DNA of 64,000 bases from Perkinsus olseni. Its lineage: Eukaryota; Perkinsozoa; Perkinsida; Perkinsidae. The notes beneath the pieces are model-generated. The model saw nothing but the letters and a program-made list of their open reading frames with translations. It made no database searches and was not told the origin of the DNA. Position 1 is the first letter of the stretch; each line of letters opens with the position of its first letter. The position numbers were made by a program, and so were the translations under genes. Positions 11,608-23,076 of this stretch are shown here, in pieces. The DNA is taken from positions 62,001 to 126,000 of the forward strand of contig JABANP010000061.1 of NCBI GenBank assembly GCA_013115135.1, in the 5' to 3' direction.

Positions 11608-11808
11608 ATGGCTTTCACCAGACAACAGCGCCCGCAGACAGCACAGGCCTATCAGTTTCTCTTTGAATCAAAAAAGGAATTATACACGTCTGACTTGGTA
11701 GATTATACGGATAACGAGGGAAACGTTTTTTTATTAATGGCCTTAACCAGCCAAACGGACAGACAGGCAAACAGCGCCCGCAAGAACGAGCCAATCAATA
11801 GTAAGTAG
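11608..11808 (+). CDS. small ORF, doubtful
   Basis: A 66-codon frame from ATG. It contains KKELYTSDLVDY, sharing ELYTSD with the 270-719 protein, and is flanked by an imperfect direct repeat (GCTTTCACCAG... at 11610 and GCCTTAACCAG... at 11742). It may be a fragment of that family or chance. Confidence 0.25.
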   Translation: MAFTRQQRPQTAQAYQFLFESKKELYTSDLVDYTDNEGNVFLLMALTSQTDRQANSARKNEPINSK

Positions 11809-12004
11809 TAATCAGGCCTATCCGTTGTAGTCAGAAGGTTCCGGCTTGAGACCTGTCATCATCCACGTCACCATCTATCGGTTGCGAGAATCTTGACACT
11901 CTTGCAAATCTTGCATTTCCTCGGCGCCGTTCATCTTCAACTCGGATGTCACCTCTTTCCTCACTCCCTGCTAGTTTTACTACTTTACTCTTCTGTGTAT
12001 CACC

Positions 12005-12736
12005 ATGACCGACATGTGGTGCATCTGCTTCGACTGTGAGGGGGTCCTCGTCGGCGAGGCCTGGCTGGAGCTGCAGAAGAAGACTGGTTTAGAAGGCTTG
12101 AAGTTGACCACTAAAGATGAGCCCGATTATGATAAGCTCATGATGCATCGCATCAAGATTCTTAAGGAGAACGGCATCAAGTTGGAAGATATGAAACAGG
12201 TCGAAGATACCGCCTTCTCGTTTGGTATCTTAGGTTGACTCAGGTTGTCGACAAAATGGAGCCTCTCGAGGGTGCCGTGGAGACCTTATCTTGGCTCTAT
12301 CCCCATTGCCCTCGCATCATCATCCTCACCGATACCTTCCAGAACTATGCCCAGCCCCTGTTCGACAAGCTGGGCCAGTGCACCGTCTTTTGCCACGCTG
12401 TTGCTGTTGACGACCAGGGCTACATCGAAAGGCACGTTCTCCGTCTCAAAGTACCTTCCTCTACGATCGCGTTGAGTCATCGCCCCTTTATTCAGGACCA
12501 AAAACGTAAGTCTGTCGAAGCCTTGAGGACTCTCAACTTCAAGACAGTCGCCATCGGTGACAGCTACAACGACATCTCCATGCTTAAAGCAGCGGACAAG
12601 GGCATCCTCTTCCGACCCGGTCAGAAGGTCCTCGAGGACTTCCCCGAGTTCCCCTGTGGTTTGGGACCATGCGAGCTTGCGGGAGTTGCTGGCGGAGACC
12701 ATCGGAGTGCCGCGGCCGAGTGCCAATGGCAAGTGA
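12005..12736 (+). CDS. ThrH-like HAD phosphatase (phosphoserine phosphatase / homoserine kinase type), with a frameshift
   Basis: Alignment by eye to bacterial ThrH is continuous: DCEGVLV (HAD motif I region), KMEPLEGAVETLSWL, RIIILTDTF (motif II), AIGDSYNDISML (motif IV) and KGILFRPGQKVLEDFPEFP. ThrH enzymes dephosphorylate phosphoserine and can move phosphate to homoserine. Two short introns are verified by phase and homology: 12200-12243 (44 nt) and 12451-12495 (45 nt). After FPEFP at about 12656 the reading must shift by one base to reach the plausible end VVWDHASLRELLAETIGV and a stop at 12734-12736; without the shift the frame runs to 12813 with unlikely sequence. This is a +1 insertion: an assembly error, an allele or a dying gene. 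In motif I the second Asp is Glu (DCEG), as in ThrH (DLEG). Confidence 0.85.
12225..12240 (+). repeat. intronic motif M1 copy (plus strand)
   Basis: GTATCTTAGGTTGACT at the 3' end of intron 1 of the ThrH-like gene; the acceptor CAG follows directly. Sense orientation. Confidence 0.7.
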
Positions 12737-13277
12737 TGTTATCAGAGCAAAACGCTCAACATGTACCGCAATTTTTTATTTCTAATTTCGTGATGGGATT
12801 GGGGTTGTGTTAAGTCGGTTGGGAGTATCTTGAGGTTATGCTTGCTAGATACGGAAGAGGTCAGGCTGTTCGGATATATCACCTCGGTAAATTTTCAAAT
12901 TTCGCATTTTCGAACTTTTCGATTAGCGCGCGCCCGTGCAATCTTTAAAATTACTTTCTCTGTTGTACCGGAAATCGTTGCTCGGTGACTTATCGATCTA
13001 CAGGCCTGGACGGAGTTGCAATTTCTGATTAAAAACTGTAAAATAGCATAGCCCGACTGGCCCGGCTACTGACCTCAGAAATCAGCCGAAGGGCGCCTGA
13101 AAGTGCAGTTGAATTTGACGTTGTTTGGGCCGACTTAGACTTGGGAAAATCTTCTTTGGGAGAGGTTTTCACCGGTGGATCTTCTGGTTGAGCGTGCAAG
13201 ATACAAAATAAGTCAAATCAGTGGCGTATTCTCCGCACTCCATAATTCTAATTGATCAGTTCTCCTCTTTAAGAAGC
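12737..13277. other. intergenic
   Basis: Between the ThrH-like and WW-domain genes, both plus strand. No coding frame, hairpin or repeat stood out. Confidence 0.5.
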
Positions 13278-14851
13278 ATGGCAAGTCAATTGCAAACTCC
13301 CTCACACGGCTTCGGTGGCGCATCGTCCATCTTCGACACCTCTCCTGGAAGCGACAACACCAAAGCCTTCTCCGGTGTTCTCCAGCCCACCTATCCTGTC
13401 GCAGCGCAGACAGCAGCAACGAATCCACCGACGACTTGGTATCGCTACTGGAACGAGCAGTACAATCGTTATTTCTTCTGGCAAGAAAACAACTCCATCT
13501 CAACCTGGGACTTGCCCCCCGAAGGCGATATTGTTGTGGATTACACGACGAAGGAGGTGGTCTCGGGGCCCGGCAGCAGCAGCAGTGCCGACGGAGCTGG
13601 TACCATTGCCATTGCCCATAGTCTCGCCCATTGCAGCATTCAGATTCCGCGGTCCAACAGCAGCAACGGCAGGATAGCGGCCATAGTAACACTTACCCTC
13701 CTCCTGATGATAGTATCAGCCAGACCGTCCTGGGTGAGTATGACCAGTCGGTGTCGTCCTCGGCGGCTGCTGGTCTGTTCGGCCCGGCCACTGGTGGACC
13801 AGCAGCAGCAGCGACTGTAGATTTCGATCTGCTGGCTCGAGGAGCCCGACCGGCGGATGTCTCCAGCAGGGTGTTTGAAGAGAGGTACCATCTAGTAGTA
13901 CAAGATTTTTTGATTGCTTTCTACTCAGTAGTCCTGCGGACCTCTCCTGGCTTCATAAGGGAATGCCAGGCGGCGGATCTATTTCTGGCTTCAACCACGA
14001 GCCCGCTCAACAGCAGCAGCAGCATTCGGGCGTGCCCAGCACCATCCTCATTCTCTCCAGCCGACGGTGACAACCTCTTCCCTTCGCTGTCTGCGTCGAT
14101 GCGGAGCGCCTTGGACGAGGTTGCGGGCCCTCAGGGCGTAGTCACTAATGACTACGGCATCACGGAGACTTATCCAGTGAGGGGGGGATGGCGTCCTGTT
14201 TCGATCGGCACTCGGGTTCCTTGACAGCATCATCGTCAAAGTGTGGCGAGTCAACGACCCCGGCCGATGAGAATGATGAGTCATCAACAACATCATCAAC
14301 GCCATCAGCAGCAGCAGCCGACTAATATTTTGGATAAAAAAGTGCAAGAGGTAATGGAAGGGTGCTTGCTCTCAACTTGACCTTTTTTCTATCTTCCATG
14401 CGTCAACCTAAGATTCTTAGGAGCACGATCGTTTAATCGCGGAGCGGATGCAAGCCGAGTTGGACCGAGAGTACGAAGAGCGTCTCACCGAGGCCCCTCT
14501 CCCATGCGAAGCCGCTCAGCACAAGCAGAGCAAAAAAGAGAAGAAAATGGGGAAGGTAGTACCAGTAGGAAATCGGGCTGGATTGAAGCAGCAGTGGCTC
14601 ATCAGATGCCGAAGGGAAGCAAACCGCTGAAGACCGGTTCGGCATCAGTTTGGGGGTCATCCCCGTCCCCTTCTCCTCCCAAAGGCGGTGAGGAGCCTCT
14701 GGATGGTGGTCACGCGAGTAACGCAGAGGATGAGTTGGCCCACGAGATGGCGGCGCATGGGATTGTCTTGAAGAAAGCCAAGATGAAGTCGCAAAAAGCA
14801 GGACGACAGCAACAGCAGCACCCGAAGGCAATCCCGATCGGCAGAAAATGA
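13278..14851 (+). CDS. WW-domain protein, multi-exon
   Basis: ATG 13278. Exon 1 (to about 13556) carries one WW domain: TTWYRYWNEQYNRYFF, then ISTWDLPPE, with both signature tryptophans and the closing proline, so it should bind Pro-rich ligands. Intron 13557-13636, exon 13637-13884, intron 13885-13928 (44 nt), then a Gln-rich exon from 13929, exon 14228-14350 (His/Gln-rich), exon 14421-14555 (charged helix, LIAERMQAELDREYEERL) and C-terminal exon(s) ending at stop 14849-14851 (KKAKMKSQKAGRQQQQ). Boundaries near 14040 and 14560-14640 are unresolved. WW plus Gln-rich and basic helical segments suggest an RNA-processing or transcription adaptor; that is inference. Confidence 0.75.
14396..14416 (-). 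repeat. M1 copy in antisense orientation in an intron
   Basis: Reverse complement of M1 (GAATCTTAGGTTGACGCATGG on the minus strand) in the 70-nt plus-strand intron 14351-14420 of the WW-domain gene, four nt before the acceptor. Confidence 0.65.
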
Positions 14852-15830
14852 TCAGTTGTGATTGATGGTGGTCGAGGCGGCGAAGTAGAGGAGTCATTGC
14901 TGCTGCTGTAGGATGGCATCTTTGCTGATGTACTCATATATTGATCGAAGTATCTTAAAAGCGCACAGCGAAGAATATCTTACAAGGGGGAGATACTAAT
15001 TCCTGACCATTTTTCTCGAGGATGATCTCGGTCGTCATTCCCGACTGATCTGTGAAAGTCGCTCGAGTCGACCTTGGATACTCCTAGGTGGGATATCTTG
15101 TTTTAGCGTCGGGGACCAAAGGCTCTCCTTGGAAATTCTTCTGCGTGCGTTAAGATACTGAGATCATCTCTCCACCTACAATGCCACCATTTGTTGCTGT
15201 ATCATCATCATCGTCACCTCTGCTGTTGCCAGCCTTCCCTCCCTCCGTTATCATCATCATTACGTTGCTACTATTACTTGTATTCTGGCCGTCGTCGTCG
15301 TCGTCGATGGTTATCGTCCTCGGCGTCCGCCCCCCTCTCAAAGTCCCACCATAAAAACGATCTGTAGCCTTGCAGCAGGCGTTGTGTTAAAGCGTGTTAA
15401 TCAACCCGAACAGGTTCCCCAGTATTTTGATAGTTCTCATGCATAACGTCAACGCCCGGCAGGAGAGAGCGGGGGATCTTCAAGGTCATTTCGGGACCTT
15501 CCCTCAGGCTTTCGTTTGGTAGCTAATTTTGTAACTATATTGATTTTGTATTTTTCTGAATGGGAATATCGGAGATGTATCCTCGAATGGGGAAAGTCAT
15601 CATATGGTTGCCAAAAAAATTCAAGGATACTCTTACTTTTAGTATCAAGTTGGTTAGAATGGTCTAAAGTAGTCTTTGATCTTTTTCATATATTAACACC
15701 AAAATAAAATACAAAATAGTAATGACTTACTATTTTTCTCAGACACTATTTACAGGTTATCGTTATCGAGTAATTATTGTACTATCACGACATGAAAAAA
15801 TGAGTGCTGTGATATTTCCTATGGTATCAG
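14852..15830. other. intergenic with low-complexity segments
   Basis: Contains one M3-like sequence (14961-14982), GAT/CATC triplet-rich runs at 15190-15310 that read as poly-Asp on the minus strand (63-codon frame 15150-15341), and an A/T-rich stretch at 15520-15800. No convincing gene. Confidence 0.45.
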
Positions 15831-17839
15831 ATGCTCTCGCGCTCATCATGCTGTCCGACGGCCCCACAGGAGACCGACTTGAGTGCCCTCCGCCAGCGGC
15901 TGCTGGACCTCGAGATGGACGCGTTGGCTCTGAGGCGCAGCAGTCGGGAGTACGTGACCTTTGATGCGCTACAGAAGGAGTTGGATGGGGTGAGAGTATC
16001 CAAGGTCGAAGCTTGCACTTTGCAGGTAGGTTCATCGACGAGTCAGGCTTTCGTCTGCGGTAACTAGGGAGACTCCAACCACCCCTGGCAAATTTATCTC
16101 CCCGGAAGATCCAATCTACAGGTAAATGCCGTCGTCTTGTCGTGATATCATTACTATGGTATGATACCACAGGGCGATAATCGCCCTATCATGATTCCTA
16201 GTAAATATAGATATTATCGGTCGATGCAGTTACCCCGTCGTACGAAAAAGATATTTTACATTCCACATCGTGAGATTTGCATTTGACAGGAGAAAAGTAC
16301 GGCGAAGGCGTTTTCTACCTTCGCGTGACACGCGAAGCTGCCTCACGGCTTCCGCGAAATTGCTACCCTACTGATGATGCAGTTGTTTGTGGATGTGCTG
16401 CTCCTCGGAGTACTGGTGTGAGTATATGGCAACCGACGTAGCATGCTACATGATGGTTTAGGGTATATTGAAATCCTGTAGCAAAAGCCGAGGGCAGTCA
16501 TGATTGGGTAAATGACCAGGTCCATGATGGTACGCTTGGAGGAGTTGGAGCACACCGCCATGCGGAGAAGTGACACGGTAATGGCGGGTGGAAGGATGTT
16601 GGTGAAGGTAAGGCTAGTCAGCATCTTTGGGAAGGCAGCAGCAGTATGATGATAACGGAAGGCTCGCCCTTGAACGAAGAGTGTCCGACCTGCAGCGCGT
16701 CGTTAAGTCAATGCAGCAGCGGGAGGAGGTCGGGGTGAGCATTCTACACAGACCGACTATTGACGCCAATCAGGCCCGGCGACAAGACAATCTTGAGATG
16801 AGAATCCGCCAGCTGGAGGGTATGGTTGCGGAGATGTTACGCGTGGGAAAGAACAAGGAGACGTTTTTGCTTGACAGGTGCTTCGGCACACGTCTAAGAG
16901 GCTCGCCAAGGCTTCATGTCTTTCGGAAAAAACGACCTGTGTGATTTTTGATCGGTCGAAGCTGCGCTTGAGATCATCGCGGTGTATTTGATGATCATTA
17001 TTATTGATGAAAATTAATAATTATCCTGAAACATCGTTTTCACTTTCTATACTCATTTTGCTTTTACTCAGCAATATTGATGGTTCAACGTCAAATTCTA
17101 TTGCAACCTTTGTTCAGATTCGAGGCCCTCCGAGACGGCCTCAGCCGCAGCCTTCTGCCCTTCCTCGACGAGATCAAACTCGACATCACCAGTCATGTCG
17201 GTCGGGTTACAGCTCACCACTTTCAGCGGCCCCGATGTCAGATAGAGGAAACTCAAAAGTCGGAAGCAGAAGGTCTGCGGAGGGAAGTTGCAGATGCTGT
17301 CATCACAGAGCAACGCCGAGTGGATGGGATGATCGATGAGATGGTATCCGAGGTCGATGCGCGTATCAAGCAGACAGCGGTACGAAGCCCGACCAAGGCT
17401 TTCCGGCAGCCCACTAGGTCAGGCGTCAATCCGAGAGGAGTTCCGAGCCGCCATCGATGATGAAGTCGCCCAGAAGGTGACACGCCTGGATGGATCGGTT
17501 TGCCACCTACCGGAAGAGGTTGTATCAGTAGGAGTTGGACGAGAGGATGGCAGCGGTAGGGTTGGCGTCTGGCGGCTGCTGGGTAGTACTGTGGCAGATA
17601 ACGAGGGCCCAACACGACAGGCTCTGGAGATTCAAGATGTAGCATTTGATATGTGTAAGCGCCTTCGTAGGTGGATGTAGCCTTTTTAGGATGTGAAGAG
17701 CATGGAGCGAGACGACGCCGTCCGACAGCCCCTCCCGGAGGGTGATGGTAAATCGGACGGTAGCAGCGCGGAGGCCTCCCCGGACGCTCTACTGGATGAG
17801 TTGGGCGGCGGTGATCCATGGGATGATGATGGGGATTGA
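15831..17839 (+). CDS. coiled-coil protein with acidic C-terminus, multi-exon
   Basis: Several plus-strand exons with heptad-like sequence: 15831-16025 (LRQRLLDLEMDALALRRSS), about 16522-16577 (VRLEELEHTAMRRSD), about 16640-16880 (LALERRVSDLQRVVKSMQQR, RIRQLEGMVAEML), about 17105-17400 (VADAVITEQRRVDGMIDEMV), about 17430-17530 (EEFRAAIDDEVAQKV) and a final acidic exon (DALLDELGGGDPWDDDGD) with stop 17837-17839. Boundaries are inferred from frame changes at GT/AG sites; the first exon may lie upstream of 15831. A long coiled coil with an acidic tail suggests a cytoskeletal or basal-body protein, but no family is recognised. Confidence 0.55.
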
Positions 17840-18450
17840 GTCTCGTCACACTGTTCAGTCTTGAAGCTTCGTTGCGTTGTGAGTGGAAGTCAAATCAACG
17901 TGGGAGATGAGAGAATATGGCCACGTTGAGTTGCCGATCGCGAAGAGCCCGGCAGAGGGGTAATTTTCTTCGCCGCTCGACGTGTCCATCACCACCGTAC
18001 GTTTGCCGAAGCACAACATGTTGTGTAGAGTAAATAAGCGCAGTGTAGGGAGTTTGAATATATTTCTTGTGCCGGGACGGGCGGAGATATGGTTTCTATG
18101 CACTGGCCTTGAGTTCACCGAGTGTCTCAGAATCACCGACTTGGCGGTGGTCAGTTCCCTGTGTAAGGCGAGTCAGGTTTTCCCTTTTTTTCTCCTTCGG
18201 GAGGTGCCAGCAGGTTGGTGACAAGGCTTGTCCATACCTATACTGGTAGATAGCGAACAGGTTGTTCGTAACGGCAAATGTCACCAACCTGGCGATGCCA
18301 GTGTTGCCAGCAGACTGTGTTGCGCATCTGCTGGCCACACCATCTGCCTCTTCCCCCTCTCCCGAATAGAAAGCGATTTAGTGCTGCGATAAACTACCGA
18401 GCAGAGAACACCACAGTAGTCTGGAGGAAACGTTGATATTAAATTAATAA
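17840..18450. other. intergenic
   Basis: Convergent region between the coiled-coil gene (plus) and the transporter gene (minus). Open frames on both strands overlap without homology or codon signal. Confidence 0.4.
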
Positions 18451-20973
18451 TCACTCATCATTAAATACCCCAAAGGCCGCGGGCTGTGGGGGGCCGCCGT
18501 CATCATCATCAGTCGTCGACATCTCCAAATCGACATCCTCTTCAATAACGTAGTCGTACCTGCCAAGGAATAGTTACCAAAATCCATCTTACGTCGTCTT
18601 GGTTATGAAGCCCACAAGAACTGAGCTCAGCGGTGATGCAGGTCTAACCGGCCCGGTGTCGAGGTAGTTGAACTTTACCCTAATAGTGCTACCAAAATAG
18701 TCGAGTTTCGATGGTAATATTTGATTTGACGCCCCCAGGGTGATAAACGTCGTCTCACCCTACTTTGAACTGGACCCCGCCGCTGTGGTCGGGTCCTCAT
18801 CGACGGCCATCCAGGCCAAGACAGACGACACCAAAGCAGAGATGCTGCCAACCAGCAGCACAATCGGGATGGAGCCACCTGAAGACCAGGGCTGACCTCA
18901 GAAGGCCCCCCAAGACCTCGCCTACCCGGGATCGACAAAATGACGGCGGCGAGGGCGCTCATCGTCATCTCGGGGTAACACTGGGATAAATTAAAGACAG
19001 CTGTGACTCTCGCTCTGAGGGAAGGAAGGCTGCTGGGTTGAGGGAAGGCCATCCCCGAGCACCTGTGGTCGGCTAGGTGGGGTCTCGAGGAAATCTGTGA
19101 GACCAGAGTCCATGGGAGGAGGTGCGTTGCTGCCATTGGGATGCCCAGGAGGGCGATGGAGAGGCGGGAGGCGGCAGGGGAGGCTGGAAAGGAGAGAGGA
19201 ACTCAACGAGAGGGAAAGGCTTCTACTAAGGGGCGTGTGAGAACGAACGATGCATAGGGATTGTTTAGCGGCCATGAACCATACCATAAATTCCCCAACT
19301 CTCATGTTGCGATTCGAGCGCACCAGCAGCCTACTCACGAAGAGAGCGGCAACGGCCATGTTCACTGATAAAGGAGAATATTGAGAATGACCAGAGTCGG
19401 GGAAGGGACACCTGCAGTGACCACTCATACCAACACCCGGGTAACGGAGCCTACTCTCTTCAATAGGGTAGGTAAGGCCATGGAGGTGAGGCCGCACAAC
19501 AGGGCTGCAATGGCGAGGCTGATATTAGCGTGTCGAACGCCCTGGGTGAATAGAAGCTTCTCCTCAGTCGAGGCATCGCCCTCGTCCGAACCACCAAAGA
19601 TGGTTACGCCAACCCACTCGGTAGTATACATGTAGATGGCGAACCAGGCGAGATAGCTCGAGGACTGGGCGGCGAAGGCCACCCTCATCGAGAAGGGCAT
19701 AACCCGAATCTGACAGCGACAGCCGATGCACCCGAGCGATCCAGGCGGACGTCGTTGAAACACCCTCTGGCTTACCCCGTCAGTGGCTTCCCTGCAAAGT
19801 CGCTTTCCGCAGTTTTCTGCCACCACCGAAGACGTCGTCGTAGTCTTGTCTTCGGGTACACAGCAGATGGCGAGTAAACCAAAGACACCAACGTAGACGG
19901 CGGTGATGGCGAAGACCGCCGACACCTCCGAGGAGAGTGCTCCCGCTGAACCTATCCAACAGCACCCTCAACCAGGACAGCGGCAGTGCGCCTACTTGTG
20001 AAATCAATACCTCCGAAAAGAGGTATCCTAGGGCCGTGCTGAAGCCAGCGGTGACACCGAGGGCTGCGTTGGCGTTGGCCTGCGGAAAAGCGTCGTGAAC
20101 AGGAAAGGAGATCGTGAAACCGCACCTGTAGACGTTCGGGCACGGTGTCCACTAGGAGAGCTCGGAGAGGGCCCTGATAAGCGTTAATGGAGATATCGAG
20201 GAACCAGAAAGAAACGATGGCCGCCAGGGGGGAGGAGGCGTTGGAGAAGGCCAGCAGGCCGATGAGCATGCCCAGCAGACCTGACCAGCAAGGGTTGCGG
20301 GGGGGTCAGGGTGGAGGTGGACTGACCTGCACAGAGGAAGGGTTTACGCCGACGGCCGACCCTATCGGAGAGGACGCCGACTACTGGTTGGACCAGCATA
20401 CCGGAGAGGGGGCCCGCCAGCCACGTGAATGACACCTGATAAGGGAGAGCAATAATCGATAAGTTCAACTGTAGCAGTCCATTGACCTTGCGTGCAGTCC
20501 GAAACGCCAAAGCGACTCCGTTACTATCAACTCTAATGTGGTTCGAACTGATGACTAAGGCATGAAGACTACACTAACGGGCAGGTGTCAATGCTGAAGC
20601 GTGCCATCGGTGTCCGTGAGTTTATCGTCCGACGCCGGTTCGGCTTAGTTAGACTCGAAGCCGACGGGCTCAGTTGGGGACTCTCTGTAGCATTGATGTG
20701 CAGCGTCCTTCATGAAGGCAGGCATGGGCTATGCGAGCCTTGAGGAGAACTTGAGTCAAGGACTTTATTGATACTCAAAGAGATCCCTCTTCCCATTGCC
20801 GACAAGAATAGCATTCAAATTGATAATCTGCCGTACGAGAGCCTCCTTACCATGGCATCAGACATGCCCAGATGCTTCAAAGTCGGTGTACTGTACCCAA
20901 TCTGAACCGCCCAGCTTATCATACAACATGACCAGGACAGCGAGAGTAGTACGATAAGAAGCCAGGGGCGCAT
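18451..20973 (-). CDS. sucrose/H+ symporter-like transporter (GPH/MFS; SUT/SLC45 type)
   Basis: A multi-exon MFS transporter. Exon 1 (20851 to at least 20973) gives TM1, SWAVQIGYSTPTLKHLG. Exon 20327-20435 holds GPLSGMLVQPVVGVLSDR and GRRRKPF, the loop 2-3 signature of sucrose transporters. Exon 20126-20280 holds LDISINAYQGPLRALLVD, matching the conserved QGPxRALLxD. Exon upper end 20079 has ALGYLFSE; 19440-19925 holds WFAIYMYTTEWVGV and a GVRHANI segment; further TM exons lie at 18760-19400. A last splice near 18761 extends the C-terminus to a Asp-rich cytosolic tail (MSTTDDDDGGPPQPAAFGVF) with stop 18451-18453; otherwise the protein ends at 18760. It would import sucrose or a related sugar with protons. 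Start at ATG 20973 is plausible, but an upstream exon is possible. Confidence 0.82.
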
Positions 20974-21263
20974 GGGGGGGAGTACTGAGGCTGCAAGCAG
21001 ACCAGCAGGGTACTCCAACTCAACTCGGTCGTCCTACACGGGTGATCAGCACCGACCCTCCGGACAAACGGCCGGAGGAGGGATAACAGCTGAGCTGTTG
21101 TGATACCGAGTACAGTACAAAAATGGCGAAGACCAGTGATGGGCGGTCAGGGGTTGCTAATGGCAGCGCCGACCGATAACAAATCTGCACGCATGCACAT
21201 GATGCAGTACGCGACAGTTCCAAAAACAAATGCTACAGTAAATATCCGAAACACAACTCTTGG

Positions 21264-23076
21264 TCAAACCGTCTCAAACTCAGTAGTAGTAACCGCTGGC
21301 CTCGACAAGACTTCGACTTCTGAATCAGCGTTCTCCTTTCCGGTATCATCAGTATCGTCACCAGACTCTTCCGCCTCCGGGCGTTTTTTTCTGAGGATTT
21401 TTGTGAGCAAATGGACGGTGATACCTGAAGGAAGGTGGAAGCATCGACGGCCTTTACCCGAGCTGCGAGAGGCGTACAGGCAACGAAGGCTATGAAGCCG
21501 TAGCGGCCGCCGATCTGGCCCGTCCACCACCAGAATGATATCAATAAGATACCAGCCCAGAGTCCGGTGAGAAATATCGAAGTTACGTCAGAGAGGACCG
21601 GAGAATCTTTGACGGTGATGATGCTGTACGCTCCCGGGGAGGCTGCCGGGCCACTCATACCTAATCATGATGACACAATTATTCGCGGATGATGATACCT
21701 ACTGAACCCTCACAGCGGAAAAGCGGACGTTCCCGGGTTCGAACCCCGGCACGGTACTTTTTTCGGGACCATCTACAACAATTTTGGCTGTAAGAATGGC
21801 GACGAAGGCGACTACTTTTTTTTTACCAAATACACAGTCCCGCGCTTTCGAATGAGATACGTCCGCGAGTTCGATAGACGTAGTGGCGGAGGAATGATTT
21901 GAAGAGAGTAACGCAGAAAAATGATAAAAGTGACTTTGTGTGCGCAGGTCGACTAGTTCTCACCGACGAAGGAGCCAGTCCAAATGAAGAACATGAGGGG
22001 GTTGGTACTAGGAGGCAAAAACAGGCCGGCTGCCAGCGAAACTAGGGACGAGGCCACTACTGGGGATAGATGATTATCAAAATGAAGATGCAACCATAGG
22101 GTGAGGGACTGAAAAAAGGAGAAACATGACTCATTCCAAGGGCGGAGCGAAGCGGGGTTATTACACTAGCAGTTCCACATGCAATTACGAAACAGATGGT
22201 GATGATGGTGGAGATGAGGACGTTTCCGTCTGCATGGGAGCGAAACCAGAAGTCTACCCTGACACAGACAGGATGGCCTCCAGGAGAGGGGACTGCTGTA
22301 TTGACTCCTATTGCCACACCATCAGCGATGGTAATATCTTTTTTTCGTCTTTAACGTATAAGCTACCGATTGTTGGTCCGGTGCGCATGGACAGAGTCTC
22401 AGAAGGAAAAAGCTCCTGGCTTTCTCGATACTCTGTCGAGCTCGGCCGGCTCTACGAATCAATATTACCAGGACTCAAAGGCATCTTCGGGATCCAGACT
22501 GGTTGAAGACCAGCTACCAGCGCCGACTAGGACGATAAAGAGGGCGCTGATGTGACCGGCTACGTAGGCCATCATGCCTGCTCAGCAAAGGGTGTCCGGT
22601 GAGGGACAGGAGGGAGGGGCTACCGAGCTTTCCTCCGATTCCAAGCAGCACGTGGCGAAGGGAGAAGACGACACAATGACGTAGACGAAACAGATGAAGG
22701 GCTCCCATTGGATGGTGAAGGCCTGGCAGAAAAGGGTAGGGGAACTGCGAGACCCTCTAGGCGGACCTCATTGGTCGATGCTGAGACAAAACCAGCGCCG
22801 TAGGCGGTCTCTCGGTAGGGCGACGGGAGGGTCAGGCCGGCGAGGATCTGATCGACTGTGAGAACAGCGGCAGCCGCAGACCGCCGCCCTCACCCCGATG
22901 GTGCTGGCAGAGGCCACGCCAGAGACGCCGTAGACCTCCTGGGCTGCGTACTTGGCTAGGAGGATGGACGACAGAGACACTGCGTAGCTGATGAAGATGA
23001 CAAAAAGGTTGGGGAGAAGGGAGGTGGTGGTGAGGTCGCCACACTTGCATTTTGCATATGGTGGCTTGAAAAACAT
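21264..23076 (-). CDS. multi-pass membrane protein family, copy 1
   Basis: First of three tandem paralogs; family not recognised. From ATG 23076 (MFFKPPYAKCKCGDL) exons give: GVSGVASASTIG, ILAGLTLPSPYRETAYG, AFTIQWEPFICFVYV, GIGGKLG, MMAYVAGHISALFIVL, VDFWFRSHADGNVLIS, ASSLVSLAAGLFLPPSTNPL, FFIWTGSFVG, MSGPAASPGAYSIITV and a charged Glu/Asp tail ending at stop 21264-21266. About eight hydrophobic segments and a C-terminal cytosolic tail suggest a transporter or channel. Reading from FVYVIV into LRHVLLGIGGKLG (about 22680) needs a one-base frameshift relative to copies 2 and 3, so this copy is either broken or carries a sequencing error. Confidence 0.65.

Noticed and set aside
21720..21760. 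tRNA-like T-arm (CCGGGTTCGAACCCCGG) followed by a T run
   Set aside because: The T-arm pairs perfectly, but no 5' acceptor strand complementary to CACGGTA, no D-arm and no anticodon arm exist upstream, and it lies in an intron of membrane-family copy 1.
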